Source: Candidatus Melainabacteria bacterium
GTDB taxonomy: Bacteria; Cyanobacteriota; Vampirovibrionia; Obscuribacterales; Obscuribacteraceae
Length of the DNA stretch: 64,000 nucleotides
NCBI GenBank assembly: GCA_003242885.1
Contig: QKMZ01000001.1
Span: 496,001 to 560,000, forward strand
Direction: 5' to 3'
This document shows positions 36,613 through 47,791 of the stretch, in pieces. The position numbers and the translations under genes are program-made. Each line of letters starts with the position of its first letter. Position 1 is the stretch's first letter. The notes under the pieces were generated by a model, which was not told the origin of the DNA, made no database searches, and saw only the letters and a list, made by a program, of their open reading frames with translations.

Positions 36613-38898
36613 CTAAGAGGTTCTGTGACGGCGGGACTGAAGCTCTTTCACGCGCAAATCGGTGAGTACTGATTTGACATAATTTCCCTTCTTCCACATC
36701 AGTTGGGAGTATTCGCGCAAGGCTGCGATGACGTCAGGATCGGACTCTCCTAATTCCGATTCCATTTTTGGCAGCGCTGATTCGTAGAGATAGCGAGCAC
36801 GCTTGTAATGACCTTCTTGAAAGTGCACGAAGGCAAGCAAACGTGTAGTAGCAATTAGCTGCGACGTATCTTTATTGTCTTTGCTCCAAATTTTAAGTGC
36901 GCTTTCATACGCCTTCTCTGCGTTGGCAAACTGGCTGCTCATGCGATAGCAATCGCCAAGCCTGCACAAAATCCGCGCTCTCCTCTTTTCTTTCGGATTG
37001 CTAGTTTCACTATATTTTTTGAATTCGGAAAGCAAAATCTCGTACTTAATTGCCGCTTCACCATAACGACCGGTGGCATAAAGAGCATTTGCTAAGTCTT
37101 CACCAACGTCATTGAACATTGAATGACGGTTGCCTTCGGATTTATGCATTTTATTGGGATCTTTTACATCCGGATCCGATTCTAGTTTGTGGTAAAGGTC
37201 TCGATACACTGCAATGGAGTCCGCCCAATTACCGGTTTTTCCGAGAGTTTTAGCGAAATTCCATTGAGCGTCGAGCGTATCGTCGGTTGCCTCACCGTCA
37301 AATTCTTTCAAAGAAAAGTATGCCTTCTTTCGATAGTCGAGAGCTTCTCGATAGTGACCGTTTTCTTCGTAAAACTGGGCAAGCATCTGTTGCCCGTTTA
37401 TATAGTGTGGAGATGTTACACCTTCGGGGCGGTACTTCTTCAGGGCAACTTGCAAAAGTCCTAAGTTCGAAGCGAAATTTGACTTTTCTTCCGGTGGCTT
37501 TTTGATGACGGACCAAGCCGACGCCGCTCCAGGTGGGGGTTCGCTGACGTCTTTGAAATAGATACTCAAATACTGCGCGGCGACGACTGTAGAAACAACC
37601 ACCGCAGCCAGCGCCACCAATAACAGTTTTTTCTCACGACCGACGAATGGCGCAACTTTCAATCTCAGCAATTCGAGTTTCAACTTTGCATTCGTAATCC
37701 AACCGGCATCCATTTGTGCGAGAAACTCGTGCAGATCTTTAGCAAGCTCTTCCATGCTTTGATGGCGCATGGCCGGGTCTTTTGCGAATGCTTTGAAGAC
37801 GATTGCTTCCAGTCTTTCCGGTACTTTAGACTCAGGGCAAGAGACCGAGAATGACGCAGGAACCTCGCTTAACTGTCTGTACAAAGTTTCCATTAAGTTG
37901 GCGCCGACGATTGGAGGCTTTCCGGCAATAACTTCGTACATCAAACATCCCATCGAATACACATCTGAGCGTGCATCGACTTTTTCGCCGCGACATTGCT
38001 CAGGGCTCATGTAGAACGGGCTGCCGAAGACCTCGCCTGTCTTGGTCAAATGCAGCGATTCGCCGCCGTCTTGTGGTATCAACTTCGCAATGCCGAAGTC
38101 CACAAGTTTTACTATATCCAGCGCTGGACCCTGGTGAATGAGCAGCACATTGCTGGGCTTTAAATCTCTGTGCAAAACATTATTCGAGTGCGCGCACTGC
38201 AGCGCATCTGCAATCTGCACGAAAATCGCCACAGAACGTTCAAGTGCCAAGCCGCGCAGCATCTTGATTGCTTCATTTAGCGGAGTGCCATCTAAGTAGT
38301 CCATCACGATGAAGGGCTCGTTATTATCGCCGGCGCCAAAATCGTAAATCGAAACAATATTCGTGTGCGAAAGGCTGCTGGCCGCTCGAGCTTCTTGCTG
38401 GAAGCGCGCGTAAGTGACTGGGTCATTCACCAAATGCGGTAGCAAGAGTTTGACAGCAACTATCTTGCCGAGCTGCTTGTCCACGCCTTTGTAGACGACA
38501 CTCATACCGCCTTGCCCAATGAATGATTTCAGCTCGTAGCGATTCGCCAGCAGCGTGCCTACGAGCGCGTCCATTCTATGTCTGACGAGAGTCTCTTCGC
38601 CGTCGTTATCGGCGTTGGCAGCGCTAGAAGCGCCGTCTGAGTCTGTGGCGCCGTTCGAGTCTGAAATACGTCTAGAGCCGGGCTTTTCCGGCGAACACTC
38701 ATCGTTTTGCAGCGTGTGCTTGCCGTCACCGTCCGGTGAAAATTCGCTGCTTTCTGTTTTATCAGTCGAACGAAGCGCGACCTTTTCTTTGATTTCTGGG
38801 GTGCCCGACAGAAAGGCTGATTCAGCTCCGGGAGGAATCTGGTCGGCCCTCAGTTTCGCGGGGTCTTTCTTTGCTTTTTCGTCTGATTTTTCGGACAT
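36613..38898 (-). CDS. PknB-type Ser/Thr protein kinase with external TPR domain
   Basis: A 761-residue one-pass membrane kinase. An acidic disordered N-terminus (1-110) leads to a complete Hanks kinase: IGQGGMSVVYKG (about 123-134), AVKLL lysine, HRDLKPSN, VDFGIAK and SPEQCRG. A juxtamembrane stretch is followed by one helix (LLLVALAAVVVSTVVAAQYL, about 425) and a TPR ectodomain with at least five repeats. The layout suggests a sensor whose TPR part outside the membrane binds a ligand. It converges with hppD; no phosphatase gene is next to it. Confidence 0.93.
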   Translation of the reverse strand: MSEKSDEKAKKDPAKLRADQIPPGAESAFLSGTPEIKEKVALRSTDKTESSEFSPDGDGKHTLQNDECSPEKPGSRRISDSNGATDSDGASSAANADNDGEETLVRHRMDALVGTLLANRYELKSFIGQGGMSVVYKGVDKQLGKIVAVKLLLPHLVNDPVTYARFQQEARAASSLSHTNIVSIYDFGAGDNNEPFIVMDYLDGTPLNEAIKMLRGLALERSVAIFVQIADALQCAHSNNVLHRDLKPSNVLLIHQGPALDIVKLVDFGIAKLIPQDGGESLHLTKTGEVFGSPFYMSPEQCRGEKVDARSDVYSMGCLMYEVIAGKPPIVGANLMETLYRQLSEVPASFSVSCPESKVPERLEAIVFKAFAKDPAMRHQSMEELAKDLHEFLAQMDAGWITNAKLKLELLRLKVAPFVGREKKLLLVALAAVVVSTVVAAQYLSIYFKDVSEPPPGAASAWSVIKKPPEEKSNFASNLGLLQVALKKYRPEGVTSPHYINGQQMLAQFYEENGHYREALDYRKKAYFSLKEFDGEATDDTLDAQWNFAKTLGKTGNWADSIAVYRDLYHKLESDPDVKDPNKMHKSEGNRHSMFNDVGEDLANALYATGRYGEAAIKYEILLSEFKKYSETSNPKEKRRARILCRLGDCYRMSSQFANAEKAYESALKIWSKDNKDTSQLIATTRLLAFVHFQEGHYKRARYLYESALPKMESELGESDPDVIAALREYSQLMWKKGNYVKSVLTDLRVKELQSRRHRTS

Positions 38899-39034
38899 TG
38901 TTGCAGAGCTAAGCTGAAGCTTGGCAGCTCCTCCCAGTCAAGACATACCTCACTAAAGGGGTATCCAAACCGCACGGTCTGTTTTGTGCGATGATACAAC
39001 CGTAATCGTTGCCTACCAACCATTTTTTTGACTG

Positions 39035-39751
39035 GTGAATGTTTCTCAAATGACTGCAAAACATGTTGCGCCAGGTTCACAACGACGAGTGATTTCGGCT
39101 CAAAATTGCGTGCCTGCTTTACTGGGAATTCTCATTTCGGTTGCTGCGCACTCTGCGTCGGCTGCGCATTCTGATACCGGCTGGGTAATCGAACAGAAGA
39201 GTGAAGAGCGCGGACGGACGGTCATTCGCATGACTGAAAACAGCATGGTTCTCACCAGCAAGCTGATGTCGGCAATACTGACGGCGCCGAAGTTCGACGC
39301 CTGGTTTTTCAACGAAAGCACCCGCAAATATGTGCTCATGCCGCACAACGACTGGATGAAGCGTTATGCGCCCGGCAAGAAAGATATGAAAGGACCGTTT
39401 CCGGGCGAGAAAATTGCCGGCTACTCCACGAAGAAGTACACGTGGCAAACAAAAAATCGACACAAAGTAATGGAATTGTGGGTTACAAAAGAACTTCCTT
39501 TAAGCGCGCCGCTGCAAGAGTTTGTCTCAAGTACCATTGGTATCCCGCAGAGCATTGGCATGCCGTTGCGTATGGTTTCTAAATTCGATGACCGTGAGCC
39601 CAGAATCGACATGGACACGAAGTCGATCAAAAAGACCAAAATCCCGAAAAGCGCCTTCGAGCTGCCCAAAGGATTCAAAAAATGCAAAAGCGAAATGGAG
39701 CTGTTGTTGGGCGGCGACGACGAGAGCGGCATTGACGCGTTTATCAAGTAG
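39035..39751 (+). CDS. secreted protein, DUF4412/LolA-like pattern, unknown
   Basis: A 238-residue protein. The N-terminus carries a signal peptide (VPALLGILISVAAHSASA). The mature part has beta-strand patterns (TVIRMTENSMVLTSKL, KYVLMPHNDWMKRY, KIAGYSTKKYTW, MELWVTKELPL) like periplasmic lipoprotein-carrier or DUF4412 beta-sheet proteins. The assignment is weak. The GTG start is uncertain; an ATG lies 15 bases downstream. It is divergent from the kinase gene and is followed by two signalling genes. Confidence 0.6.
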   Translation: MNVSQMTAKHVAPGSQRRVISAQNCVPALLGILISVAAHSASAAHSDTGWVIEQKSEERGRTVIRMTENSMVLTSKLMSAILTAPKFDAWFFNESTRKYVLMPHNDWMKRYAPGKKDMKGPFPGEKIAGYSTKKYTWQTKNRHKVMELWVTKELPLSAPLQEFVSSTIGIPQSIGMPLRMVSKFDDREPRIDMDTKSIKKTKIPKSAFELPKGFKKCKSEMELLLGGDDESGIDAFIK

Positions 39752-39851
39752 TTGAGTGATTAAGCACCTTCAGTTGCCATATATGGTTTGCTTTGTATTT
39801 GGCGTGGTATTGAATGTTCAACTCCCTTGCAGCATTTGAGGTGCCCCTTCT

Positions 39852-40223
39852 GTGGCTTCCATTTTGGTAGTCGAAGACGACGAAGACCTTTCCTCGACCA
39901 TGGTCGAATGGCTCGTTTTCAATTCGCATGACGCAGAAGCAGCGCTGACTGGCGAAGATGGTTTGGCACGTATGTGCGAGAAGCCTTTCGATGTCATCAT
40001 TCTCGACTGGCAGCTGCCGGGAATAGCTGGTATCGAGGTTTGCCGAGCCTACAGAGAGCAAGGAGGTAAAACACCTGTTCTCATGTTGACCGGCAGGCGC
40101 GATCCCACGGAGAAGGAAGCGTGCATGAAAGCGGGCGCTACTGAGTTTCTTCCCAAGCCTTTCCGGCTAGAGCAATTGAGCAATCAAATCCAAAAAGTGC
40201 TGGAATTGGCTGGCACAAAGTAA
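39852..40223 (+). CDS. single-domain response regulator
   Basis: A 123-residue stand-alone receiver (CheY-like). The acidic pocket is VVEDDED at the start, the phosphoacceptor is in VIILDWQLPG (Asp about 53), the switch Thr in MLTGR and the Lys in LPKPFR. There is no output domain. The start is GTG. It sits 27 bases before a multi-domain Hpt-receiver-GGDEF-like gene, so the pair probably forms a phosphorelay; no histidine kinase is found in the window. Confidence 0.9.
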   Translation: MASILVVEDDEDLSSTMVEWLVFNSHDAEAALTGEDGLARMCEKPFDVIILDWQLPGIAGIEVCRAYREQGGKTPVLMLTGRRDPTEKEACMKAGATEFLPKPFRLEQLSNQIQKVLELAGTK

Positions 40224-40250
40224 TCCGGTCCTACCCCTCTCGAGAGTTTT

Positions 40251-41927
40251 TTGATGGAAAGCTGGCTTCCCAGAATGACCCAAAAGAAAGCGGAATTCAT
40301 CGCGAAAACTCGCGACCGCTTGACTGAGATGGAAGGTCTGCTCGCGACTCTGACTTACCGCCCTGCCGACGCCGGTATCATCAAGCAATTGGCTGGCCAT
40401 TTCCACCAATTGGCTGGTGGTGGTGGTATCTACGAACTCGACGATTTGTGCATGTACGCGCAATTCGGCGAGACCATTGTTTTTGCCCTGGTCAGACAGG
40501 GAGGGTCGGCGTCACCTGATTCGATCGACAAGCTGAAGGAAGCGGTGGAAAGCATGCGAGGCGCGATTGAGGTCGGGCGTCCGGATGCAAGACCGCAAGA
40601 CGATACCGGTCCTTTGCCCGCGGTGGCACCGCAGATTACTGTCACTTCCTCAGCCAAAGATGCTGGTCGCCTGCGCATCTTTGTGGTCTCGTCCGATCCA
40701 GAGCACACTGACGCGTTAGAGCCGTTGCTTGCCGGTAATGATTTTGAATTCCGCGTCTTTACCACTTCGGCGGAAGCGCTCGATGCACTCAAAATGACTT
40801 TCCCGGATGGCATGATTGTCGACATTCCCTTGTCAGATGGCAATGGCTACGAGTTGGTTGCTTACCTGCGAAATCTACCTGGTGGCAACAAGCCGCCTGT
40901 GGTGATGCTTTCGCGCGAGCAAGGCTTCCTCGACAAAGTAGGCGCCATTAGAGCTGGCGTCGACGCCTTCTTCGAGCACCCCTTAGACTTTCAATCAATC
41001 GTCGACAAGCTGCGATATTTGCTCGACAGAGACAAGCCCGAGCGCTTCCGAATTCTTTCTGTTGAGGACGATCCTGATCAAGCTGAGTTCATTCGAGCCA
41101 CACTAGAGTTTGCCGGATACAACGTTCTTACTTTGAACGATCCCAAAGCGTTTGAAGAAGCGCTTCTCGCCTTTTGCCCGGATTTGCTGCTGTTGGATGT
41201 GATGATGGGTGACATGACTGGCTTCGAAATTGCGAAGTACGTCCGGCAAATGGAGCGCTTCGTGGCGTTACCGATTTTATTTTTGACAACGCAAAACCAG
41301 CTCGAGGCGCATATTGAGAGCGCGCGGTCCGGCGGCGATGATCACTTGATCAAACCAATTGCGCCTCCGCTTTTAGTCGCAACGGTTGCCGGAAGATTGG
41401 AGCGCTATCGTGTGTTCCAGAAGATGTTGAAGCGCGAAGGTCTCACTCAGTGTTTGACGCACAGTGCGTTCATTGAACGTGCTGGTGCTCTAGTGGAACC
41501 GTTTCAACGCCGTTTTTCACTGGTTCTGATGTTGATAGATATAGACGGATTGCGCTATGTCAATGAACGATATGGATTTCCTGCGGGTGACAAAGTCATT
41601 CTCACGGTGTCTAATCTTTTGAAGAAAACATTCCGGCACTCGGAATTGATTGGACGTATTGGCGGCGATTCTTTCGGTGTGATGGTGGAAAACCTTTCAG
41701 TGCCGGAAGTTGCAGAGCTTGGTCAAACATTCTTGCGGGAACTCGCGGCCGTCGAACACGTCGGTGGCGGAGAGCCATTTTTCGTTACCGCGTCAAGTGG
41801 TGTAGCCTCGCTCGGAGACGGAATGGATTTGAAAGTGCTGATTTCAGACGCCGAGCAAGCTTTGCAAAGTGCGAAAGCACAAGGGCGTAACCGCCTCGTA
41901 AGAGCGGCAGGAAAAGCACTGCGATAA
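40251..41927 (+). CDS. Hpt-REC-REC-degenerate GGDEF signalling protein
   Basis: A 558-residue cytoplasmic protein. Domains in order: an Hpt-like domain (about 1-110) with the phosphoacceptor motif HQLAGGGG (His52); a receiver (about 140-260, Asp in MIVDIPL); a second receiver (about 265-385, VEDDPD and LLLLDVMMG); then a GGDEF-type domain (about 400-555). Its signature reads GGDSF instead of GGDEF, so the catalytic glutamate is missing and cyclic-di-GMP synthesis is unlikely; it may bind a nucleotide or a partner. ATG at 40254 follows the TTG at 40251. Confidence 0.85.
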   Translation: MMESWLPRMTQKKAEFIAKTRDRLTEMEGLLATLTYRPADAGIIKQLAGHFHQLAGGGGIYELDDLCMYAQFGETIVFALVRQGGSASPDSIDKLKEAVESMRGAIEVGRPDARPQDDTGPLPAVAPQITVTSSAKDAGRLRIFVVSSDPEHTDALEPLLAGNDFEFRVFTTSAEALDALKMTFPDGMIVDIPLSDGNGYELVAYLRNLPGGNKPPVVMLSREQGFLDKVGAIRAGVDAFFEHPLDFQSIVDKLRYLLDRDKPERFRILSVEDDPDQAEFIRATLEFAGYNVLTLNDPKAFEEALLAFCPDLLLLDVMMGDMTGFEIAKYVRQMERFVALPILFLTTQNQLEAHIESARSGGDDHLIKPIAPPLLVATVAGRLERYRVFQKMLKREGLTQCLTHSAFIERAGALVEPFQRRFSLVLMLIDIDGLRYVNERYGFPAGDKVILTVSNLLKKTFRHSELIGRIGGDSFGVMVENLSVPEVAELGQTFLRELAAVEHVGGGEPFFVTASSGVASLGDGMDLKVLISDAEQALQSAKAQGRNRLVRAAGKALR

Positions 41928-42005
41928 TTTTGTTTTTGTTTGGTACTATCGGTGGTGCCCGTAGTATTTTTGTTTGATGTTATTTGACTTGAAGGAGTAA
42001 TCTCT

Positions 42006-42635
42006 GTGACTGAACAAACATTGATGGAAAATCTCAAATCGACGACTCGTGCCGATCACGATTCCGCCGAAGGGCATGATTTCCAGCGATTGCTTTTCTC
42101 TGGTCAATTACCGTACGAAACTTTCTGTGATTATGTCGGTCAGCTTTTCGTTTTGCATAAGGCTCTTGAGGACGAGCTAAAACTGGCTGCCTCGGACGAA
42201 CGTGTGAAGAAGGTTCTCGGAGACTGGCAGTTTCAAGAAGGCTTTCTCGATAAAGATTTGACCGCCCTTGGTCGCAAGAGTGCTGAGTGCAAGCCACTTC
42301 CAGCTACGGCGAAGATAATCGAGTCGATTAAGGCTACAAGCAAAAAACACCCGATCGCCTTGCTCGGATACCACTATGTTCTGCTTGGCAGCAAGCACGG
42401 TGCGCGTATGATTTGCCCAAACCTCAAGAAGTCGTACAACCTGGAAGGGCACAATGGCACTTTGTACTTCGATCCATACGAAGGCAAGTTCATGCAGCTC
42501 TGGGGCGAGTTCAAAGACTCTATGAATGCCAATCATTTAAATGAATCGGAAACCGCTGAGATTTTGGATGCAGCCAAGAAAATGTTTCGTTCGATGGGCG
42601 AGATTGGCGAAGGGCTTCATGCCAACGCGGCTTAA
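42006..42635 (+). CDS. heme oxygenase
   Basis: A 209-residue heme oxygenase (HO-1/HmuO family), which opens heme to biliverdin, CO and iron. The proximal histidine lies in TTRADHDSAEG (His18) and the distal flexible helix is LLGSKHGARM. The final helices are as in bacterial HOs, and there is no membrane tail, so it is soluble. The start is GTG with AAGGAG nine bases upstream. It could serve iron recovery from heme or tetrapyrrole metabolism; katG, a heme enzyme, follows 300 bases downstream. Confidence 0.85.
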   Translation: MTEQTLMENLKSTTRADHDSAEGHDFQRLLFSGQLPYETFCDYVGQLFVLHKALEDELKLAASDERVKKVLGDWQFQEGFLDKDLTALGRKSAECKPLPATAKIIESIKATSKKHPIALLGYHYVLLGSKHGARMICPNLKKSYNLEGHNGTLYFDPYEGKFMQLWGEFKDSMNANHLNESETAEILDAAKKMFRSMGEIGEGLHANAA

Positions 42636-42742
42636 TCGCCCGATCGCTAGAGAATCGTCGTCGCCTGTATTTGCCAAAACTGGTCAGCTGTCGAAACCAG
42701 TCTATTGCGGAACCGGTTAATTGCTGAAACAAGTAATTCGCC

Positions 42743-42770
42743 GAAACCGAATCGATATCGATTCGGTTTC
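42743..42770. promoter_or_regulatory. 28-base perfect palindrome
   Basis: GAAACCGAATCGAT is followed directly by its own reverse complement ATCGATTCGGTTTC. With no loop bases it forms a cruciform or a tight hairpin. It ends the row of GAAAC-core repeats and lies 66 bases before the katG -35. It may be an operator, or a terminator for the heme oxygenase gene, although the U-run is poor. Confidence 0.6.
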
Positions 42771-42835
42771 TTGCACTTGCTATGTGCGAGCCTGTCCTGA
42801 AATTTACTTTTAATTGTTTCCGCGGTGACAATCCG

Positions 42836-42865
42836 TTGACTTTCCCTCGGTACATCTTTTAAACT
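42836..42865 (+). promoter_or_regulatory. probable katG promoter
   Basis: TTGACT at 42836-42841 and TAAACT at 42860-42865, spacer 18. The -35 is good and the -10 moderate. No recognisable PerR, Fur or OxyR box was identified. Confidence 0.4.
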
Positions 42866-42890
42866 AAGTCAAAGATTAGACTCGTTCTAA

Positions 42891-45272
<2,382 letters not shown>

Positions 45273-45283
45273 ATAACAATCAT

Positions 45284-45311
45284 GAGGGCGCATAGCAGGC
45301 GCCCTCTTTTG
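45284..45311 (+). terminator. katG terminator
   Basis: GAGGGCGC-ATAGCAG-GCGCCCTC then TTTTG, 12 bases after the katG stop. Confidence 0.9.
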
Positions 45312-45329
45312 TTCTGTACTTAATCAAAA

Positions 45330-45362
45330 GAGAGGGCGTGTTGCACACGCCCTCTCTTTTTT
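45330..45362 (+). terminator. second intrinsic terminator after katG
   Basis: GAGAGGGCGTG-TTGCA-CACGCCCTCTC then six T. Its arm shares GAGGGCG with the first terminator, as if one arose from the other. The preceding AAAAG suggests it can act both ways. Confidence 0.88.
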
Positions 45363-45457
45363 GTTCGCATTTTGAATCGAACTAGCTATCTGGTTGCGCA
45401 TGCTTTTCTTAATTTCGTTCGGCAAGAGATGTATTTAGAGCATTGACGGTTAAAGCC

Positions 45458-45485
45458 AAAAACCCCAGGCGAACCCGGGGTTTTT
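45458..45485 (-). terminator. terminator of the 45.5-kb hypothetical gene
   Basis: AAAAACCCC pairs with GGGGTTTTT around a ten-base loop, 46 bases beyond the stop at 45532 on the minus strand. Runs on both sides make it bidirectional. Confidence 0.8.
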
Positions 45486-45531
45486 GCTCTTCCAAATACT
45501 TTTGAATACTTTGAAGAAGTAACTGCGGTTA

Positions 45532-46020
45532 TTACTTGGTGAAGGTCAAGGTTACGCAGTTTTCGCCTTCGAACTTGGTTTCGCCAGTGAAACCGAATTC
45601 TTTTGCGAACATCGATGTGCAGTTCTCAAATTGAGCGCCCATCTTTTCTTCTTGTTCTTTGCTCATGTGGCCGAACTTCTTGAGTGCTTCCCACATTCCG
45701 CAGGTCTTGTAGCTGAGGTGAGCTTGTTTGTCATCGCCCCAGATTTCGATCTTGCTGCCGAAAACATTGGCTTCGAATTCAGCCATTGCTTTGACGAGTT
45801 CCATCGGGGTGGTTACTTTGAGAGCCTTGAAGTAGGCTACTTTTTCTTGACGCTTGACGTTTTCAAACTTTTTGATTGCTTCTTCGCCGTGCTCGCAGAT
45901 AACGCCATATGCGGCCATCCATTGCGAAGCCAGAAGACGTGCGGTTTCTTCTTGAATCTTTTGGGTGTTCCACTTGGATTCGATAAGTTGTTTTGTTGCT
46001 GTTGTCATTTCGATGTACAA
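45532..46020 (-). CDS. conserved-looking cytoplasmic protein, unknown
   Basis: A 162-residue soluble protein that I cannot assign. It is alpha-helical for the first 100 residues (ETARLLASQWMAAYGVICEH), then has TCGMWEALKKFGHMS and ends with a beta hairpin (TKFEGENCVTLTFTK). Four cysteines are spread through the second half and near residue 43. The pattern is somewhat like bacterial amino-thiazoline-carboxylate hydrolase-like proteins, but I would not assign that. The start may be the TTG at 46020 or the ATG at 46008. Its own terminator shows it is a single unit. Confidence 0.6.
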   Translation of the reverse strand: MYIEMTTATKQLIESKWNTQKIQEETARLLASQWMAAYGVICEHGEEAIKKFENVKRQEKVAYFKALKVTTPMELVKAMAEFEANVFGSKIEIWGDDKQAHLSYKTCGMWEALKKFGHMSKEQEEKMGAQFENCTSMFAKEFGFTGETKFEGENCVTLTFTK

Positions 46021-46268
46021 AGCTCCGTGTGTGATTTGATGCGTTCAGTATAGGCGCCTATTCGATAAAATTAGCCACCTTTAAGAGAGCCTTTCGTATT
46101 CTTCTTGACATAGTGATACTCGTTTAATGTTCTCTGAGCCTGGCTCACTATCAAGGTTTTACCGCGTGATCATGGATCGATAAATTTAGCAAGGGTTTTT
46201 AGAATGTCGGAACAAAAGTGGAGTTTTTCACTCCTCCCTCAGGTATGTATTTGCATCAGGAGTGAATC

Positions 46269-46823
46269 ATGAACGTCAAAAAACTTGTAACCATTGGAGG
46301 TTGTGCAGCGCTCGGTGCATTGTCGGTGTGCGCTGCGTATTCAAAGGATTTGACGACTTCCGGTCCGATGTCTACCGCGGCAAAGCAAGACATCATCAAT
46401 ACTTTGCGCAACAAGGGTTCTTTCCACAAAATGTTGCAAGGTCTTGAACAGACATACGAATTGGACAACGAACTGAAGGGCAAAGGACCTTACACGGTGT
46501 TTGCTGCTGACGATAAAGCGTGGAAGAAGATCAATCAGGCTGACCAGGATACACTTTTCGGCAATAAGAAGAAACTCGATGAAGTAATGCGATATGGTGT
46601 CATAAAAGGACAAGCGCTTGATTCCGATCACCTATATAAGATGCAAGGTCAACAAGTGCAATCGCTCGAAGGACGTCTGATTAACGTTCGAATGACGGCT
46701 GGTGAGAAAGAGCAAGCCTTCCTGTTTTTGAATGACTCCAAAGTGAAAAATGCAGACATCAAATGCAGCAATGGGATAATCCATATAGTTGATGCACCGC
46801 TGATGCCACCACTGAAAAAGTAG
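46269..46823 (+). CDS. secreted fasciclin (FAS1) domain protein
   Basis: A 184-residue protein: signal peptide (LVTIGGCAALGALSVCAA) then one FAS1 domain (about 40-182). FAS1 marks are DIINTLRNKGSFHKML, GPYTVFAADDKAW, the H1/H2 region with VMRYGVIKGQAL and the final NGIIHIVDAPLMPP. FAS1 domains act in adhesion and matrix binding in the periplasm or at the surface. It ends five bases before the convergent bestrophin gene stop. Confidence 0.92.
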   Translation: MNVKKLVTIGGCAALGALSVCAAYSKDLTTSGPMSTAAKQDIINTLRNKGSFHKMLQGLEQTYELDNELKGKGPYTVFAADDKAWKKINQADQDTLFGNKKKLDEVMRYGVIKGQALDSDHLYKMQGQQVQSLEGRLINVRMTAGEKEQAFLFLNDSKVKNADIKCSNGIIHIVDAPLMPPLKK

Positions 46824-46828
46824 GTTCA

Positions 46829-47791
46829 TCACGCAACTGGGCTGACTTCTGCTGAGTTTCCTCGCTCTGCGAGCAGACTCAAAAGATTCTTTTCAATCGT
46901 CATTGATATCTCGTCCAACGGCAGATGACTGAGATTGTGGACGTTGAAAGGGTTCTGCAGTTCTACCCCGAGTTGATCAAGCGAGAAAAGTGGGTAGGCA
47001 ACAAGCATCGTCACTAATGGGACGAGAAAAAAGTTGTCCAGAGAGTGCAGAAGCGCGAATGGCAGGGTAAGTACAAACAATGCAATAAATCTGCGAATCT
47101 TTATGGAGTACGCATGAGCTAATGGTGTTTTCAGGATTCTTTCGCAGGCGCCGATATGATCTATCAGTTGCGCGCGTTCTCGGTCGATTTGCATATAAGC
47201 GAAGCTGTCAATTTCACCTTTTTCCAGCGCTTCTTTTAGTAGCAATCCGAGATTCAATGAGATAGTACTCGGTGGATGACGCGTATCCAGAATTTGCGAA
47301 GCGCTCTGTGCTCCTAGAAGCGCATTTAACTCTTTGGAAGAATTTTGCCCGCGCAAGAGTAATCTCGCAGCATGCGGAAATGAAGCGGCTAAGCGCACAA
47401 ACTTCTCGCGCCACGCTTGGTCTTGTGGACCGTAAGCTAGCGCAGAGATCGTGATGTTGCGAGACTGGTTGACTATGCCTCCCCAGAGTTTCCTTGCTTC
47501 CCACCAGCGGTCATATCCAGCATTCGTTCGCAGCACCAGCAGCAATCCCAGTGCGGTACCAATGAACTCGTAAGGTGTCAATTCAAGTGAAAGTTGGACA
47601 CCGAGATATTTTTGCGTCACTGCCGCTACCGCGCAGATGAGTGAAGCAACCACTCCGACAGTGAGTACGTTTGGTAACACATGTGGAGTAATTGATCCTT
47701 GTATAGCAAACGCATCAAACCAAAATGATTCCCACTTGCTGCTAGATGACGCTGTTGAGGGAAAGTCTAGGTTTTGAGATTGCTGTGACAT
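46829..47791 (-). CDS. bestrophin-family anion channel
   Basis: A 320-residue bestrophin/UPF0187 membrane protein with helices near 45-95 and 205-255. Family signs are YEFIGTALGLLLVLRTNAGYDRWWEARKLWGGIVNQSRN and the C-terminal segment with PFALLHSLDNFFLVPLV and LDQLGVELQNPF. Bestrophins form pentameric anion channels; eukaryotic ones pass bicarbonate. The start at 47791 has GGGAGG upstream and overlaps the end of the carbonic anhydrase gene by 50 bases, so both are translationally coupled. Channel plus carbonic anhydrase suggests bicarbonate movement. Confidence 0.88.
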   Translation of the reverse strand: MSQQSQNLDFPSTASSSSKWESFWFDAFAIQGSITPHVLPNVLTVGVVASLICAVAAVTQKYLGVQLSLELTPYEFIGTALGLLLVLRTNAGYDRWWEARKLWGGIVNQSRNITISALAYGPQDQAWREKFVRLAASFPHAARLLLRGQNSSKELNALLGAQSASQILDTRHPPSTISLNLGLLLKEALEKGEIDSFAYMQIDRERAQLIDHIGACERILKTPLAHAYSIKIRRFIALFVLTLPFALLHSLDNFFLVPLVTMLVAYPLFSLDQLGVELQNPFNVHNLSHLPLDEISMTIEKNLLSLLAERGNSAEVSPVA

